DNA from: Symbiodinium natans
Taxonomy: Eukaryota > Sar > Dinophyceae > Suessiales > Symbiodiniaceae
Length of the DNA: 64,000 bases
Direction: 5' to 3'
NCBI GenBank assembly: GCA_905221605.1
Contig: CAJNDS010002745.1
Location: 358,501-422,500 of the forward strand
How positions within the stretch are numbered: the first letter of the stretch is position 1; each line of letters opens with the position of its first letter. The notes beneath the pieces were generated by a model that did no database searches, was not told the origin of the DNA, and was given only the letters and a program-made list of their open reading frames with translations. The position numbers and the translations under genes are program-made. Below are positions 19,415-29,999 of this stretch, one piece after another.

Positions 19415-19512
19415 GTTGTCCAGTACCTAGGGGAACTCAAGGGCAACCTACGGGATTATGAGGGGATTAGATTACCCCCAAAAAGGGTGAAGGTTGCCTA
19501 GTCGACAACTGA
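19415..19512. mobile_element. family G element
   Basis: CTAGTTGTCCAGTACCTAGG and an inverted CCTAGTCGACAACTGAC end. Second copy at 57424-57515. Confidence 0.55.
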
Positions 19513-19602
19513 CATGATGGTACGTCTTCTTGGTTCTACTGGGTCCTTGGAGACAGGCAGTGAGGAGGGGCGAGCCAGAAATGAGATACAGGGTTTTCAG
19601 GT
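19512..19602 (-). CDS. unrecognised exon before a family G intron
   Basis: ISFLARPSSLPVSKDPVEPR, then RRTIMSVV. Confidence 0.6.
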
Positions 19603-19619
19603 GTGATCGGCGCTGCGGT

Positions 19620-19990
19620 CGGACGGGTCTTCTAGCAACTCAAGACCTATGCTATAAGACGCAGCCCTAGATCGACGATTAACATAACGGAGCAAAGGAC
19701 TAGAACAAAAACAGGCGAATTTCATGTCTTTTGCATACAGCATTGTGAGCATTTGAACAAGAACGTGCGCCCTCTTCGTTACTTTCTATTATTAATAATA
19801 GCCTGTGAATGAAAATACAAAAAGCGAAAAAGCGAACGGCCCGTGCGCAACATCCGGATTTTTGAGAGGTTGCAGGACTCCTCGTATAAGAATGCTGGAG
19901 GAAAGGGGATCCGACTCAAGCATAAGGAAGGAACCATGAAGCTAACGTTGTTAAAAAATAAGTTAATAATCTGTGTCCCAAGGACGGGTT
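19620..19990. other. unique AT-richer stretch, no clear gene
   Basis: No telomeric repeats. One minus frame of 46 codons starts with ATG at about 19923, but nothing else supports it. Possibly an intergenic or promoter region. Confidence 0.4.
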
Positions 19991-20267
19991 CTTGCCATTT
20001 TTCGGATTTAGGTCCCTAAGCCCCTATAGATTGCCCTTAATTTGGGTCCCTTGTTCTAGAAACCTTATATACACTACACTTAATACGGGCCCATACTTCG
20101 GATTCCTTTCGACCATACTCAGGGCCCATGATTCCAACCTTAGACTTTGGGAGTTTTTTTTTTTTTTTTGCGGGTGGGCGGGGCGGGGATTAGGTTTCAT
20201 AACGCTGAAGGTTGGAAACTTGCTCCACCACTACCCTGCAAGGGTGTATCGTTTAGGATTTAGGGTG

Positions 20268-20373
20268 GGGTTTAGGGTTTAGGGTTTAGGGTTTAGGGTT
20301 TAGGGTTTAGGGTTTAGGGTTTAGGGTTTAGGGTTTAGGGTTTAGGGTTTAGGGTTTAGGGTTTAGGGTTTAG
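20268..20373. repeat. perfect TTTAGGG array, about 15 units
   Basis: Uninterrupted. Confidence 0.97.
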
Positions 20374-20384
20374 GAACCTTAGGA

Positions 20385-20480
20385 CCCTCAGCTCGACTAC
20401 AGAGGAGGGGCACCCAGAAGCAGGAGAAAGCGCAATCGCCAGGGGCAAGACCTGCTCCAAGAAGACAAGACACGGACGCC
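20385..20480 (-). CDS. probable exon
   Basis: RHWRPCLVFLEQVLPLAIAL, hydrophobic. A plus frame is also open. Confidence 0.4.
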
Positions 20481-20550
20481 AGTGACGCCCCCGAAACCCC
20501 AAACCCCAAACCCTAAACCCCAAACCCTAAACCCTAAACCCTAAACCCTC

Positions 20551-20697
20551 GTACCAGAACACAGCGAGGGGTGCATTCTAGAGTTGATTTTTTGTCCCGC
20601 TGTTTCATGATCTTAAAGGGTTTTCCGTTTTGTTTGGGGAGGCTTGCTCTGAACAGCTTCTTGGCTGATACAGGTTTCGAGCTGCCAAAGGGACCCT
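20551..20697 (-). CDS. unrecognised exon
   Basis: KPVSAKKLFRASLPKQNGKP, then FKIMKQRDKKSTLECTPRCV. 49 codons open. Confidence 0.7.
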
Positions 20698-20799
20698 ACC
20701 CTTGGACCCCAAAGGTGGTACCGTGGGTTCGAAAGGACCCCCCTTTTAAAGATCCATAGTAAGGTCGTATATCTTAGAGTATATTTACGGAAACCTTCA

Positions 20800-20845
20800 G
20801 GGGTACGAGTAGAAGTTGTCAAGCACCGGGACAATATTCTCCACC
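20800..20845 (-). CDS. short exon between two elements
   Basis: ENIVPVLDNFYSYP. A plus frame is open but less protein-like. Confidence 0.45.
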
Positions 20846-21349
20846 CCTTACTATCGAACCCTTCTCAGGGTAGGTTTATGTACATCCCAATGTCAGAACC
20901 CTTTAAAGGAGGCAATGGACCATACCAATATTAAGGGCCTATATAAGTTATAAGTACCCTTAGAACCCAAGCTATACAACACGTCTCTGCAGGAGGGTCC
21001 GGGGGTTGGACAGAACGCAGAATGCAGAACCCCTAAACCCGACCCTCTTCGGATCCGTACCCAAGTTCCCAACCCTAAACCCTAAACCCTAAACCATCCC
21101 TAAACACGAAACCCCAAGCCGCCATAGCCGATCAACTCCCACGAGGTGCCCTAACGCCATCTAGATGCCACACTTCCATCCACCCCCCAGCCCCACTCCC
21201 TCCCCACTACTAAACCTACACCCTAAACCACCTAAACCCTAAACCTACTAAACCCCAAACCCTAAACCCTAACCCCCTTCCTTTCAAATACTAATCCTGG
21301 AGCCTGATACTTTTCAAAATCCAAGCAAAAAAACTAGTAGTGGTATCAC

Positions 21350-21472
21350 CCCCTTTGAACAACGAACCCTAGAGCGAGAACAGTGTAGTTTTGGGTTTGA
21401 CTGGGGTAGGGCTGAGCCTCCTGAGGAAGAGGTTCCTGGGCGTTGAGGCCGAATAGCAGCCTGCAGGCGGGG
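21350..21472 (-). CDS. unrecognised exon
   Basis: RLLFGLNAQEPLPQEAQPYP, then SQTQNYTVLALGFVVQR. Confidence 0.6.
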
Positions 21473-21517
21473 CTGGTTCAAGGTTTAGGGTTCGTGTACA
21501 ACTACAGTTGTCAGGGT

Positions 21518-21605
21518 GTGGCTTCTCCTGCAATTTTTGCAGGCAGTGGAACATGGAGTTGCGTGGGCAGGCAGAAGATACCGCGCTCGCCTACCGCCGT
21601 ACATC
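21518..21605 (-). CDS. unrecognised exon
   Basis: CTAVGERGIFCLPTQLHVPL, then PAKIAG. Confidence 0.5.
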
Positions 21606-21644
21606 CTCAAATCTCCAAACCCACCCGAACGCGTTAAAACCTAC

Positions 21645-21777
21645 GTAAACCCTAAACCCTAAACCCTAAACCCTAAGCCCTAAGCCCTAAGCCCTAAGCC
21701 CTAAGCCCTAAGCCCTAAACCCTAAACCCTAAACCCTAAACCCTAAACCCTAAACCCTAAACCCTAAACCCTAAACC
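21645..21777. repeat. CCCTAAA/CCCTAAG array
   Basis: About 19 units. Six consecutive CCCTAAG units are embedded in CCCTAAA, a local amplification. Confidence 0.95.
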
Positions 21778-21784
21778 CAACCCT

Positions 21785-21902
21785 CCCAAAGTTCCCGAGG
21801 CTTGCCTGCATGCTTGACAGCTAGCTCCTGAAGATGCAGGGCGACCGAGGCAATCTCAGGACCTTGGCTTGGGTTGCCTTTGGGAAGGATTCGGGCTTCA
21901 TG
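21785..21902 (-). CDS. unrecognised exon
   Basis: ARILPKGNPSQGPEIASVAL, then HLQELAVKHAGKPRELW. Only open frame in the island. Confidence 0.7.
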
Positions 21903-21959
21903 AAGGTTTAGGGTTTAGGGTTTAGGGTTCAGGGTTTAGAGCTTACGTCGTTAGGGCTT

Positions 21960-22040
21960 AGGTTTAAGTTGCCAGAATTCGCTGGGCTTGCATTCACGGC
22001 CGAGGATGGGTTTTGGGCTAAGTGTGCTGAGATCCAGGGC
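21960..22040 (-). CDS. unrecognised exon
   Basis: ALDLSTLSPKPILGRECKPS, then EFWQLK. Confidence 0.6.
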
Positions 22041-22436
22041 TTCTTCGGTCTAGGGTTTCATGTTCAGCGCGCAGGACACCGGGTGATGAGGGTGTGGTGA
22101 ATGGTTGTAGGTTTAGGAGGGAGGGGTTTAGGGTTCAGGGTTTAGGGCTTAGGGTTCAGGGTTCATGCTTTAGGGTGACTCAAAATCTAACAACCCCACA
22201 CCGGGGTCCCTCTGATACTGTGGCACACCTATTTGACAAGATGGAGGCCTTGGAGGGTTAGTACGCCGGGTTTAGGTCTTAGGGTTCAGGGGTTTAGGCT
22301 TCAAGCACAAGGTGCTAGCAGCATTCCAGGCTAGGGTATGTGGCTTGGGCTTCAGGGGTTCAGGTTTAGGGTGGGCTATTTTGGAGGATTCGGCATGTGC
22401 AGGTTTAAGGCTTCAGGCCCAAGGGCTGCTGCCAAC

Positions 22437-22563
22437 CCTAAACCCGAAACCCTAAACCCTAAACCCCAAACCCTAAACCCTAAACCCTAAACCCCAAACC
22501 CTAAACCCTAAACCCTAAACCCCAAACCCCAAGCCCTAAACCCTAAACCCTAAACCCCAAACC
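22437..22563. repeat. CCCTAAA/CCCCAAA array
   Basis: About 18 units. Confidence 0.95.
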
Positions 22564-22825
22564 CTTCTCTAGGGCTTAAGCTGGAGAACGTGAATTCCCT
22601 TGGACCCAAATCCCTCCCGGCAGGGGCCCCCTTACCATACGGCCCCTTGCTGCAAGTACAACCCGTATAATGAGACTTGTGACCCTAACTCTTAACCTAC
22701 TTAGGGTTTAGGGTTTAGGGTTTAGGGTTTAGAGTTTAGGGTTTAGGGTGCAGGGTTTAGGATGTACGGGGGCCCAGCAACCATCTTATCATAAGGGCAC
22801 GCTTCTTTTGGGGTTTTCGGGGTTT

Positions 22826-22912
22826 TGGGCTCGTGCCGACCCCTCGGGGCTGCATGCGGTCAAGTTTTTGAGAAATCTCTGACCCCATGGGATCCGTGGA
22901 GGTCCTTTCAGT
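22826..22912 (-). CDS. unrecognised exon
   Basis: ERTSTDPMGSEISQKLDRMQ, then PRGVGTS. Confidence 0.6.
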
Positions 22913-22949
22913 TTAGGGTTTAGGGTTTAGGGTTTCGGGTTTAGGGTTC

Positions 22950-23080
22950 GAGGCCCGTGAGATAAAGGCTACGTCATGAAGCTTTGCCTCTGCCTGTGGC
23001 TTTTCCAATTTCCGAAGCCCTAACTCGCTCATGCAGGGCCGGAATTTGGGTGGTGAGGTGTACGGCGCGAAGATGGCTCA
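22950..23080 (-). CDS. unrecognised exon
   Basis: AIFAPYTSPPKFRPCMSELG, then LRKLEKPQAEAKLHDVAFIS. 45 codons open. Confidence 0.65.
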
Positions 23081-23339
23081 GTCTCGGGGTGTTTGCGTGG
23101 AACCTTAGGAATTGTGCCCTTTATTTACGTTTTGTTGGTTCAACGTTCCCTTATGAAGTAACCAAGCCCCAAAACCCTAACAACCCGCAACGAAGCCCTA
23201 AAGCCTTGATGCTCTAAACCTCTACAACCCTTGAAGCCCTGAAAACCCCAAGGCCGCCAAAACCCGAAAAAAAACCAAAGCCCCAAAAGCCCTAAACTCC
23301 GAAACCTTGCCACCAAAGCCCTAACATCCTCAAATTCCC

Positions 23340-23507
23340 CAAAGCCGTAAACCCTAAACCCCAACCCAAAGCCCTAAGCCCTAAGCCCTAAACCCCAAAC
23401 CCAAAACCCAAAGCCCTAAACCCTAAACCCTAAACCCTAAGCCCTAAGCCCTAAACCCTAAACCCTAAACCCTAAACCCTAAACCCTAAACCCTAAACCC
23501 TAAACCA
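23340..23507. repeat. CCCTAAA/CCCTAAG array
   Basis: About 23 units. Confidence 0.95.
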
Positions 23508-23511
23508 GGCA

Positions 23512-23582
23512 AGGCGCTGGGGCCCGGCGACACGGTGGCCTCCGTGGCCTTGCCCCACCTCTCGAAGGAAGCCCAACGCTAG
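23512..23582. CDS. exon of uncertain strand
   Basis: Plus frame KALGPGDTVASVALPHLSKE and minus frame ALGFLREVGQGHGGHRVAGP are both open. Neighbouring exons favour minus; composition favours plus. Confidence 0.35.
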
Positions 23583-23687
23583 TTTAGGGTTTAGGGTTTA
23601 GGGTTTAGGGTTTAGGGTTTGGGGTTTAGGGTTTAGGGTTCAGGGTTTAGGGTTTAGGGCTGAGGGCTTAGGGGTTCATGGTACTTG

Positions 23688-23800
23688 CTAAGCACATAGT
23701 AATTGCACATATACCCCAATTATAAGCATATTAGGGCAATTAAGGGGCTTATATGTGGATTATAAGTACAGTTATGATTGGTTATTAAGTACCACGAACG
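23688..23800. mobile_element. family C element
   Basis: GGTACTTGCTAAG at the left and TTATTAAGTACCACGAACG at the right, with TTAGGGCAATTAAGGGGCTT inside, as in the 32575 copy. Confidence 0.6.
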
Positions 23801-23824
23801 TCCAGTAGGGTGTAGGGTTTAGGG

Positions 23825-23880
23825 GTTCGCCAGCGCGACTGGCGCCCCGTCAATTCAACAGACATCACTCGCCGGGGGGG
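23825..23880 (-). CDS. short basic exon
   Basis: RRVMSVELTGRQSRWRT. Confidence 0.5.
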
Positions 23881-23989
23881 CAGGGGGGTGGGGGGGCGGG
23901 GGGGGGCGGGGGAAGGCGCGGGGGGGCAAGGGGGGGCAAGGGGGCGGGGGTGCGGGAGGGGGGCAGGGGGGCGGGTTACCTCCAGGAAC

Positions 23990-24360
23990 CAACCCAAACG
24001 AATAAGATTTTCCCAAATTCGATTTGAACTCCGGGTGCCTTCAAAACAAGGTCAAGCCTAACCAAGTCCCAGATTTCCCAAACCGATTAGAACTTCGGGA
24101 CCCTTGAAACAAGCTCAAGCTCAAGCAAGCCCACCCAAACACCAATAGTTCCTATTGGTGTCCCTCATGTGTGCCGGGTGTCGTTGTACGGGTCTGCATT
24201 CGGGTTTGTATATTTTGATACATTGATCTTTTAATTCATTTGATAAGGAGATATGAAGAATCACGAATAGCAAGTCAATAATGGTCCTTTACATTTTTCA
24301 ATTTGACCTTCATTCGGGTTGATGCCATGGAAATAGAGAATCATGATCTTCAGAAAAAAT
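23990..24360. other. unique stretch with a degenerate 75 bp direct repeat
   Basis: GATTTTCCCAAATTCGATTT...CAAGGTCAAGC is repeated at about 24070. AT-rich after 24215. No exon seen. Confidence 0.5.
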
Positions 24361-24714
24361 GACCGATTTGGAGGTTTACGAAAATAGGGAAAACCCCTCA
24401 TACAGACCCCCCAAATAGCTTGATTCCGTTATAGTAAGGATCCCAAGAAGGTGCCCCTAGCCCTAAACCCTAAACCCTAAATCCTAAACCCTATACCCTA
24501 AATCATTTTCGGCAACCCCAATGTCTCCTTATAAAGATGAACGATGTTTGATGCCCCTAAGGATGATTCCTGTGCACTAATGCGCTAAACAGGGTTTAGG
24601 GTTTAGGGTTTAGGGCTTGGGGTTTAGAGTTTAGGGTTTAGGGTCTCGAGTTTAGGGTATAGGGTTTGTTTAGGCCATTGACTCTTATACCCTTGTGGGG
24701 TTTAGGGTTCAGGG

Positions 24715-24815
24715 TTCAGAGCAGAAACTGAGAGCCCCGGCCAGAAAAAGCTCGCGAGCATCTGTGCGACCTCTGGGGTGAAGCTCACAAGAGCTGCTGA
24801 TAAGGACTTGAGGGT
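24715..24815 (-). CDS. unrecognised exon
   Basis: KSLSAALVSFTPEVAQMLAS, then FFWPGLSVSALN. Confidence 0.6.
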
Positions 24816-25045
24816 CTAGGGCTTTCAGGGGGATTCAGGGCGTGAGGGTTTTGTGGTTGTAGGGCTTGGGGGTCTTAGCAACTAAACCCATGTCTGCTTC
24901 GGGTAGGCTGGGGCGGTTTACAAACCCTAAACCCTAAACCCCAAACCCCAAACCCCAAACCCTAAACCCTAAACCCTAAACCCTAATTAAACCCTAAACC
25001 CTAAACCCTAAACCCTAACCCTAAACCCTAAACCCTAAACCCTGG

Positions 25046-25097
25046 GAGCCGATCTGCCTGTTGACTGCGTGTGGGGTGGAGGCCTGCTCTGGGGCTT
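25046..25097 (-). CDS. short exon
   Basis: APEQASTPHAVNRQIGSQ, ending CCCAG^GGTTTAGGG, directly at telomeric repeat. Confidence 0.5.
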
Positions 25098-25187
25098 AGG
25101 GGGTTTAGGGTTTAGGGTTTAGGGTTTGGAGTTTAGGGTTGAGGGTTTAGGGTTTAGGGCGACTGCCGATACACATGATTTTTCACC

Positions 25188-25297
25188 TTGGTACTCTTGC
25201 TGTCTGCGGTGGACTCTGGGTATGGCCACACTGCAGCCGCCAACGATACTTCTTGTCAACACGCCCGGTCTTCGCGCTGCCTGATTGAACTCTCCCG
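25188..25297 (-). CDS. unrecognised exon with canonical donor
   Basis: VQSGSAKTGRVDKKYRWRLQ, then CGHTQSPPQTARVP. Donor CCAAG^GTGAAA. Confidence 0.6.
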
Positions 25298-25369
25298 CAA
25301 ACCCGAAACCCGAAACCCCAAACCCGAAACCCTAAACCCTAAAATTAAACCCTAAACCCTACATCGCAG

Positions 25370-25500
25370 GTGCATGCCGTGCACCCTAAAGCCCTAGACC
25401 TACCAGTCCTGAAACTGCGAATTCTTAAACACGAGGCAAAGGATGCCCAGCACCCGTACTTCGACAGGGTTAACAGGCTTTATGGCTCGGGGTTTAAAGC
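25370..25500. CDS. exon of uncertain strand
   Basis: Plus frame KALDLPVLKLRILKHEAKDA, then QHPYFDRVNRLYGSGFKAKK; minus frame KYGCWASFASCLRIRSFRTG. The plus frame is more protein-like but opposes its neighbours. Confidence 0.35.
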
Positions 25501-25524
25501 AAAAAAGCGCATGGTTGTTAGTAG

Positions 25525-25650
25525 CTTAGTTGCTGAGTTCACAAGCCCCCCCCCCCCCAAAAAAAATAAAAATAAAAAAAAATCGCTTCCTTAAGTTCTA
25601 TAGGGGACTATAGTATCCCAAAAAGTGTAAAGTGTACCCAGTCAGCAACA
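25525..25650. mobile_element. family F element
   Basis: Second copy of the element at 10186, with GTTGCTGAGTTCACAAG, C14, an A-rich tract and TTCTATAGGGGACTATAGTA. Confidence 0.6.
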
Positions 25651-25877
25651 AAGAATTAGAGAGCCCCTACTTGTACAAAGTACCCTGCCCCACCTCGGTC
25701 CCACTTGGAACCCCGGGCTTAGGCTTGAGGGCATAGGGTCTAGGGTTTGGGGTTTAGGGTTTAGGGTTTGGGGTTTAGGGTTTCGGGTTCAGGGTTTGGG
25801 GTTTCGGGTTCAGGGTTTAGGGTTTGGCATTTGGGGTTTGGGGTTTAGGGTTCAGGCTTGAGGGTTTAGGGTTTAGG

Positions 25878-25985
25878 GCTTCTTCGAAACCACAGCGACT
25901 GCCGACAAGCTTCAGCCAAGGCCAGGCCGGGCCGCGCGTGAGCAATGGCCTTCTTTAGGGCCCCCCAGAAGCACGCAAGCCGGTT
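25878..25985 (-). CDS. unrecognised exon
   Basis: RLACFWGALKKAIAHARPGL, then ALAEACRQSLWFRRS. Confidence 0.6.
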
Positions 25986-26147
25986 TAGGGTTTAGGGTTT
26001 AGGGTTTAGGGTTTAGGGTTTAGGGTTTAGGGTTTAGGGTTTAGGGTTTAGGGTTTAGGGTTTAGGGTTTAGGGTTTAGGGTTTAGGGTTTAGGGTTTAG
26101 GGTTTAGGGTTTAGGGTTTAGGGTTTAGGGTTTAGGGTTTAGAGTTT
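25983..26147. repeat. longest perfect TTTAGGG array, about 23 units
   Basis: No variant units until the last. Confidence 0.98.
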
Positions 26148-26264
26148 AGGGTTTAGGCTTACGGGTTTCGGGTTCAGGGTTTAGGGCTTCGAAAGATCCT
26201 ACTACTGGAGTCTAGGGGCCCCCTAGAAGAAGATTCTAGCAATACCCTGTTTGTAGAATCCTTC

Positions 26265-26388
26265 GTCATTCGAGCGGGGTTTCGCGGGACATTGTCGAAT
26301 CAGTAAAGAGGGACCTGTCATAGGGGAAGATGAGTTGAGTAATGATTCCGACCCCTATATTCGGGTTCTCAGGGTGAGAAACCACAAC
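26265..26388 (-). CDS. probable exon
   Basis: VVVSHPENPNIGVGIITQLI, then FPYDRSLFTDSTMSRETPLE and a stop. Confidence 0.4.
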
Positions 26389-26436
26389 TTTAGGGCCTAG
26401 GGCTTAGGGTTTGGGTTCTAGGGTTTAGGGTTTAGG

Positions 26437-26495
26437 GTTTGGTAACAAAACGACGGGAACCCTTGCGCTCGCGGTTTTGCGAAGTGGACCTGGGG
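26437..26495 (-). CDS. short exon
   Basis: VHFAKPRAQGFPSFCYQT after TATCCCCCAG^GTCC. Confidence 0.5.
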
Positions 26496-26807
26496 GATAT
26501 CAAAGGAACCCCAACAGGGTTGATGGTCCATATACCTCAATAGGGAGTAAAATTCCTAAACCCTTAACCGGAAACCCTCAACCCTAAAAGGGTTGACGGT
26601 CCATGTACTGTAATAGGGATTATAACATCATAGGGTTTATGACTCTCATTATTTGACCCCCAAGAAAAGTAGGCAGAAGAACAACGCGCGTCTAATCACT
26701 ATAAATATCCTCATCAACCCTAAACCCTGAACCTTATCTAAACCCTAAACCCTAAACCCTACTGCGAACCCTAAACCCAAAACCCGAAACCCTAAACCCT
26801 AAACCCT

Positions 26808-26900
26808 GACCTCCAAGTTCTTTTGCGGCCATGGGGCCGCCAAGCTAAGCAGGTGCTGCAGCGTCTCCTCGTGCTCAGGCCACTCCGGCCGCATAATAGG
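26808..26900 (-). CDS. unrecognised exon
   Basis: RPEWPEHEETLQHLLSLAAP, then WPQKNLEVR. Confidence 0.65.
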
Positions 26901-26904
26901 GGAG

Positions 26905-27650
26905 AGTCACTTTTTGGGGGGGTTCGGGGTTTAGGGCTTTAGGGTTTAAGGCTTATCTACCCCGTATTATATACACTATATATATATATATATATATATA
27001 ATATAATTAATTAATTCATAAGGGCCCATATTTCGGATCCCCATAAATAGGGTAAGGGATCATACCAAGGGCCCATGGTTCCAACCTTAGATACATGGGT
27101 ATACTCTGGGGGTTGTACCTTGGACCCTTAAGGTTGTACCTGTAAGGGTAGGGGTCCAAGGTAAATCCCATGAGTATAGGAGCTGCTTCAAGCCCAGGTT
27201 TAGGGTTTTAGGGTTTAGGGTTTAGAAAACTAGGGCCTAACTAGGGAGAGTCCATTTTTGTGCAGAAACGAGGTCCTGGCCGAGAGCTGATGCAACTGTC
27301 GAATATGAAGCCTAGCTATGTTCGAATGGGATGAAGGGGTATATCCTGCTGGTTTTAAGCGGGAATCTAGGAATTAGGTACAGGCAGTCCTTGAACAGCT
27401 TACACAGGGGAGCATAAAGCATTGAATTCCCTACTTCTATATGAGGAAGTAATAAGATACAGGTCAGGCTGCTCAGGTTACTCTACAGTCTCGACAGGTG
27501 CTCTCTGGGACCCAAGAGATAATTTTCTAAACGGCAACAGCCACCGAAGCCCCCAAACCCCTTAAATCCCTAATAAGCCCTCATCAAAAACCCCCTACAG
27601 CCCCTGAACCCCAAAACATCAAACCCCAGACCCTAAACCTCTCAATCCGA
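26905..27650. other. gene-poor stretch with a TA microsatellite
   Basis: (TA)n at 26975-27005; a palindromic GGGCCCATA..GGGCCCATGG segment at 27020-27095 related to 20085-20150; TTGTACCTTGGACCCTTAAG at 27117. 27230-27545 is unique with stops in all frames. Confidence 0.5.
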
Positions 27651-27674
27651 GTCCGTTGCTCACCCGAAAACCCT

Positions 27675-27750
27675 GAAACCTGGCCCCCTCCTCGCGGAGA
27701 TTGGCGTGCTCCGCCAGGGAGGGCTCCCCCCCTGGCAACTTTTTGCGGAT
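27675..27750 (-). CDS. unrecognised exon
   Basis: ARGEPSLAEHANLREEGARF. Confidence 0.6.
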
Positions 27751-28111
27751 TCTTGGAGCTTGGCAGGGCCAGGACCGAGGGTTATTCAAAGGGTGCTATG
27801 TTTTGGTGGTCTTTTTCCGTTTCTTGGGTGGGGAGGGAGGGGAGGGGAGGGGCGGGGCGGGGGGGGGGGCCTCCTCCTAAACCAAAAACCTGACATCCTA
27901 ATCATACGAGATGCCAGAGCACCCTAGCTACTCCCCGCCCAAGTTAAGGCCCGAACATCGGGTGCTGCCCTTATTTGCGCGATGCATGGGGTACAAGTAG
28001 GGGTGTTCGGTGTTAGGCTGATGCGGGGGTAACCCAACTACCGCGTGAGATGCCCAAATACCCCCCCCCGCCAAATAGGTACCGTCCTCATGCATGAGGG
28101 CTTAAGGGGGC

Positions 28112-28163
28112 GAAAAGGTTCCTCCGGCGACCTGCTGCACAAAGTCGTCTGGGATGCTGGGCC
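28112..28163 (-). CDS. short exon
   Basis: WPSIPDDFVQQVAGGTFS. Confidence 0.55.
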
Positions 28164-28411
28164 AGTAGGGTTTAGGGTTTAGGGTCCCGTAGTGGAGATG
28201 TCTGGGTTTTAGGAGTTGCGTAGGGTGCTTGGGGCTAAAGGGGCTGAGGGTTTCTCATCATCGTTCTTATAGTTTGGTGGATTAGTTCCCCCCCCCGAGT
28301 TCCCCATGAACAATTACTAAGCCTGGGTCCTGGCAAAAACTTTATCTTTTAGCGACTTGCAGCTGCTAGTGTGTTTGAAATTCTAAGGATCAAACGTCGC
28401 AGCGTTTACCC

Positions 28412-28455
28412 GCAATGCGAGCTTCAGGGACTTCTTTCGCCACTGCCGTGTTAGG
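28412..28455 (-). CDS. short exon with canonical donor
   Basis: TAVAKEVPEARIAG, donor ATTGCGG^GTAAACG. Confidence 0.5.
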
Positions 28456-28539
28456 GCTTAGGGTTTCGGGCTAGGGTTTAGGGCCTAGGTTTAGGTTGGG
28501 AGGCATACCCAAGGCCTGTGCAGCTTGGGTCCTGAAACC

Positions 28540-28603
28540 CTACGCCCTTGAAGACACTGGTCGCCTGCTCCATCGAGGTACAGCGACGCCAGCCACGCCT
28601 TTG
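28540..28603 (-). CDS. unrecognised exon
   Basis: KAWLASLYLDGAGDQCLQG. A second frame, RCTSMEQATSVFKGVGFQDP, is also open. Confidence 0.5.
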
Positions 28604-28619
28604 TTAAAACATCCCTAGC

Positions 28620-28850
28620 CTAAACCCTAAACTCTAAACCCATAAACCCATAAACCCATCAACCCATAAACCCATAAACCCATAATCTCATAAACCCTAA
28701 ACCCCAACCCTAAACCCTAAACCCTAAACCCTAAACCCTAAACCCTAAACCCTAACCCCTAACCCCTAAACCCTAAACCCTAAACCCTAGACCCTAAACC
28801 CTAAACCCTAAACCCTAAACCCCAACTCTAAACCCTAAACCCTAAAAAAA
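28620..28850. repeat. CCCTAAA array with CCCATAAA block
   Basis: Seven CCCATAAA octamers (28630-28690) and then about 20 CCCTAAA units. Confidence 0.95.
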
Positions 28851-28907
28851 CCCAAGCCTAAACCGCACTGGAACCCTGAAGTCATTCCATCCTGACTTGC
28901 AGGATCT

Positions 28908-29003
28908 TCAAGGGTCCATGTACCTATGTAGCATATACTTGGGCCTTGAAGGGGTTTAGGGTTTAGGGATTCCCATGTAGTAGCTTTAGGGCCCAAGTCT
29001 CTT
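28908..29003. mobile_element. family P element with 15 nt telomeric insertion
   Basis: Matches the reverse complement of 6889-6997 except for two TTTAGGG units plus A inserted at 28955-28969, and loss of one end. Confidence 0.75.
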
Positions 29004-29034
29004 CGATACCAAAGGGGGATATCAATTCGCGCTA

Positions 29035-29088
29035 AACGCTAGCCGACTTGCCTGTGGACACCGTGCCACACAAGTCCGGATGAAGCCA
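29035..29088 (-). CDS. short exon
   Basis: TGFIRTCVARCPQ ending CCACAG. Confidence 0.4.
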
Positions 29089-29162
29089 GTCTAGGGTTAG
29101 GGTTTGGCAAACCCTAAACCCTAAACCCTAAACTCTAACCCTAAACCCTAAACCCTAAACTT

Positions 29163-29282
29163 TAGTTCGGGGTTTTCGGTCTCCGGTCTGGGGAGCCCCC
29201 GAAGTACCCTAGAACTGAAAGCCGCCGACATCGCCCCGAAGCCATCACGTTCTTGCAGAGAGCTATGCAACCCTTGTAGAAT
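29163..29282 (-). CDS. probable exon, frame uncertain
   Basis: FYKGCIALCKNVMASGRCRR with a stop at the 3' end, or LHSSLQERDGFGAMSAAFSS in another frame. Confidence 0.4.
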
Positions 29283-29324
29283 ACGGGGTTTAGGGTTTAG
29301 GGTTTCGGGTTTAGGGTTTAGGGC

Positions 29325-29393
29325 TAGAGCCCTTGAGGAAATACGGGGTTGAGGGTTCAGAGGCTTTGTGCTTCGCAGGCGGGACAAAGTACC
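29325..29393 (-). CDS. unrecognised exon
   Basis: YFVPPAKHKASEPSTPYFLK. Confidence 0.55.
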
Positions 29394-29394
29394 C

Positions 29395-29580
29395 CCCACC
29401 CCCCCATTTCTTCAGCCTTGGTTACCCTTCAGTCTTATAAGGTAGTTACCATGGTCCCTAGTCTGGGCCCTTAATTCGGGAGCCCCCTTACTATATACCC
29501 TATACAGCCCAGGGGCTCATACTTGAGAACCCTTCAAGGAAGGCAAGGGACGATAATATTGAGGGACCATTTAACTACTC
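29395..29580. mobile_element. family Q element
   Basis: Inverted GGTCCCTAGTCTGGGCCC and GGGCTCATACTTGAGAACCC/AAGGGACGATAATATTGAGG segments. Relatives at 20850, 30455, 45705 and 57240. Confidence 0.45.
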
Positions 29581-29763
29581 TTGGGGTGAAAGAGGTGGGG
29601 TAGCAGGAACCCTATGATCACAGATAACCCTGAACCCTAAAATCCATCAGGTTTAGGGTTTAAAAAGGTTTAGGGTTTAGGGTTTAGGTTTTAGGGTTTA
29701 GGGTTTAGGGAGGGGGGTGGGTTGGGGGGTGGGGAAAGGGGGGGTGCGGGGGGGTGGAGGAGG

Positions 29764-29822
29764 GAGGTAGCAACATACACGCGAGGACGGCCGACTCCTC
29801 CAAGCTGCTTCTGGGCTACTAA
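29764..29822 (-). CDS. duplicated exon, copy 1
   Basis: VAQKQLGGVGRPRVYVATS. Identical, apart from an indel, to the island at 30000-30062. Confidence 0.5.
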
Positions 29823-29999
29823 GGTTTAGGGTTTAGGGTTTCGGGTTTAGGGTTTAGGGTTTAGGGTTTAGAGTTTGTTTAGGGTTTAGGGTTTAGGGTT
29901 TAGGGATTAGTGTTTAGGGTTTAGGGTTGGTTTAGGGTTGGTTTAGGGTTTAGGTGGGTTGGGGGGTGGGGAGGGGGGAGGGGGGGGGGGTGGAGGAGG

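Noticed and set aside
25983-26147. A true chromosome end
   Set aside because: Arrays occur throughout in both orientations and are followed by exons on both sides, so this is interstitial.
28620-28850. CRISPR array
   Set aside because: Repeat units are 7-8 bp with no spacers; not CRISPR.
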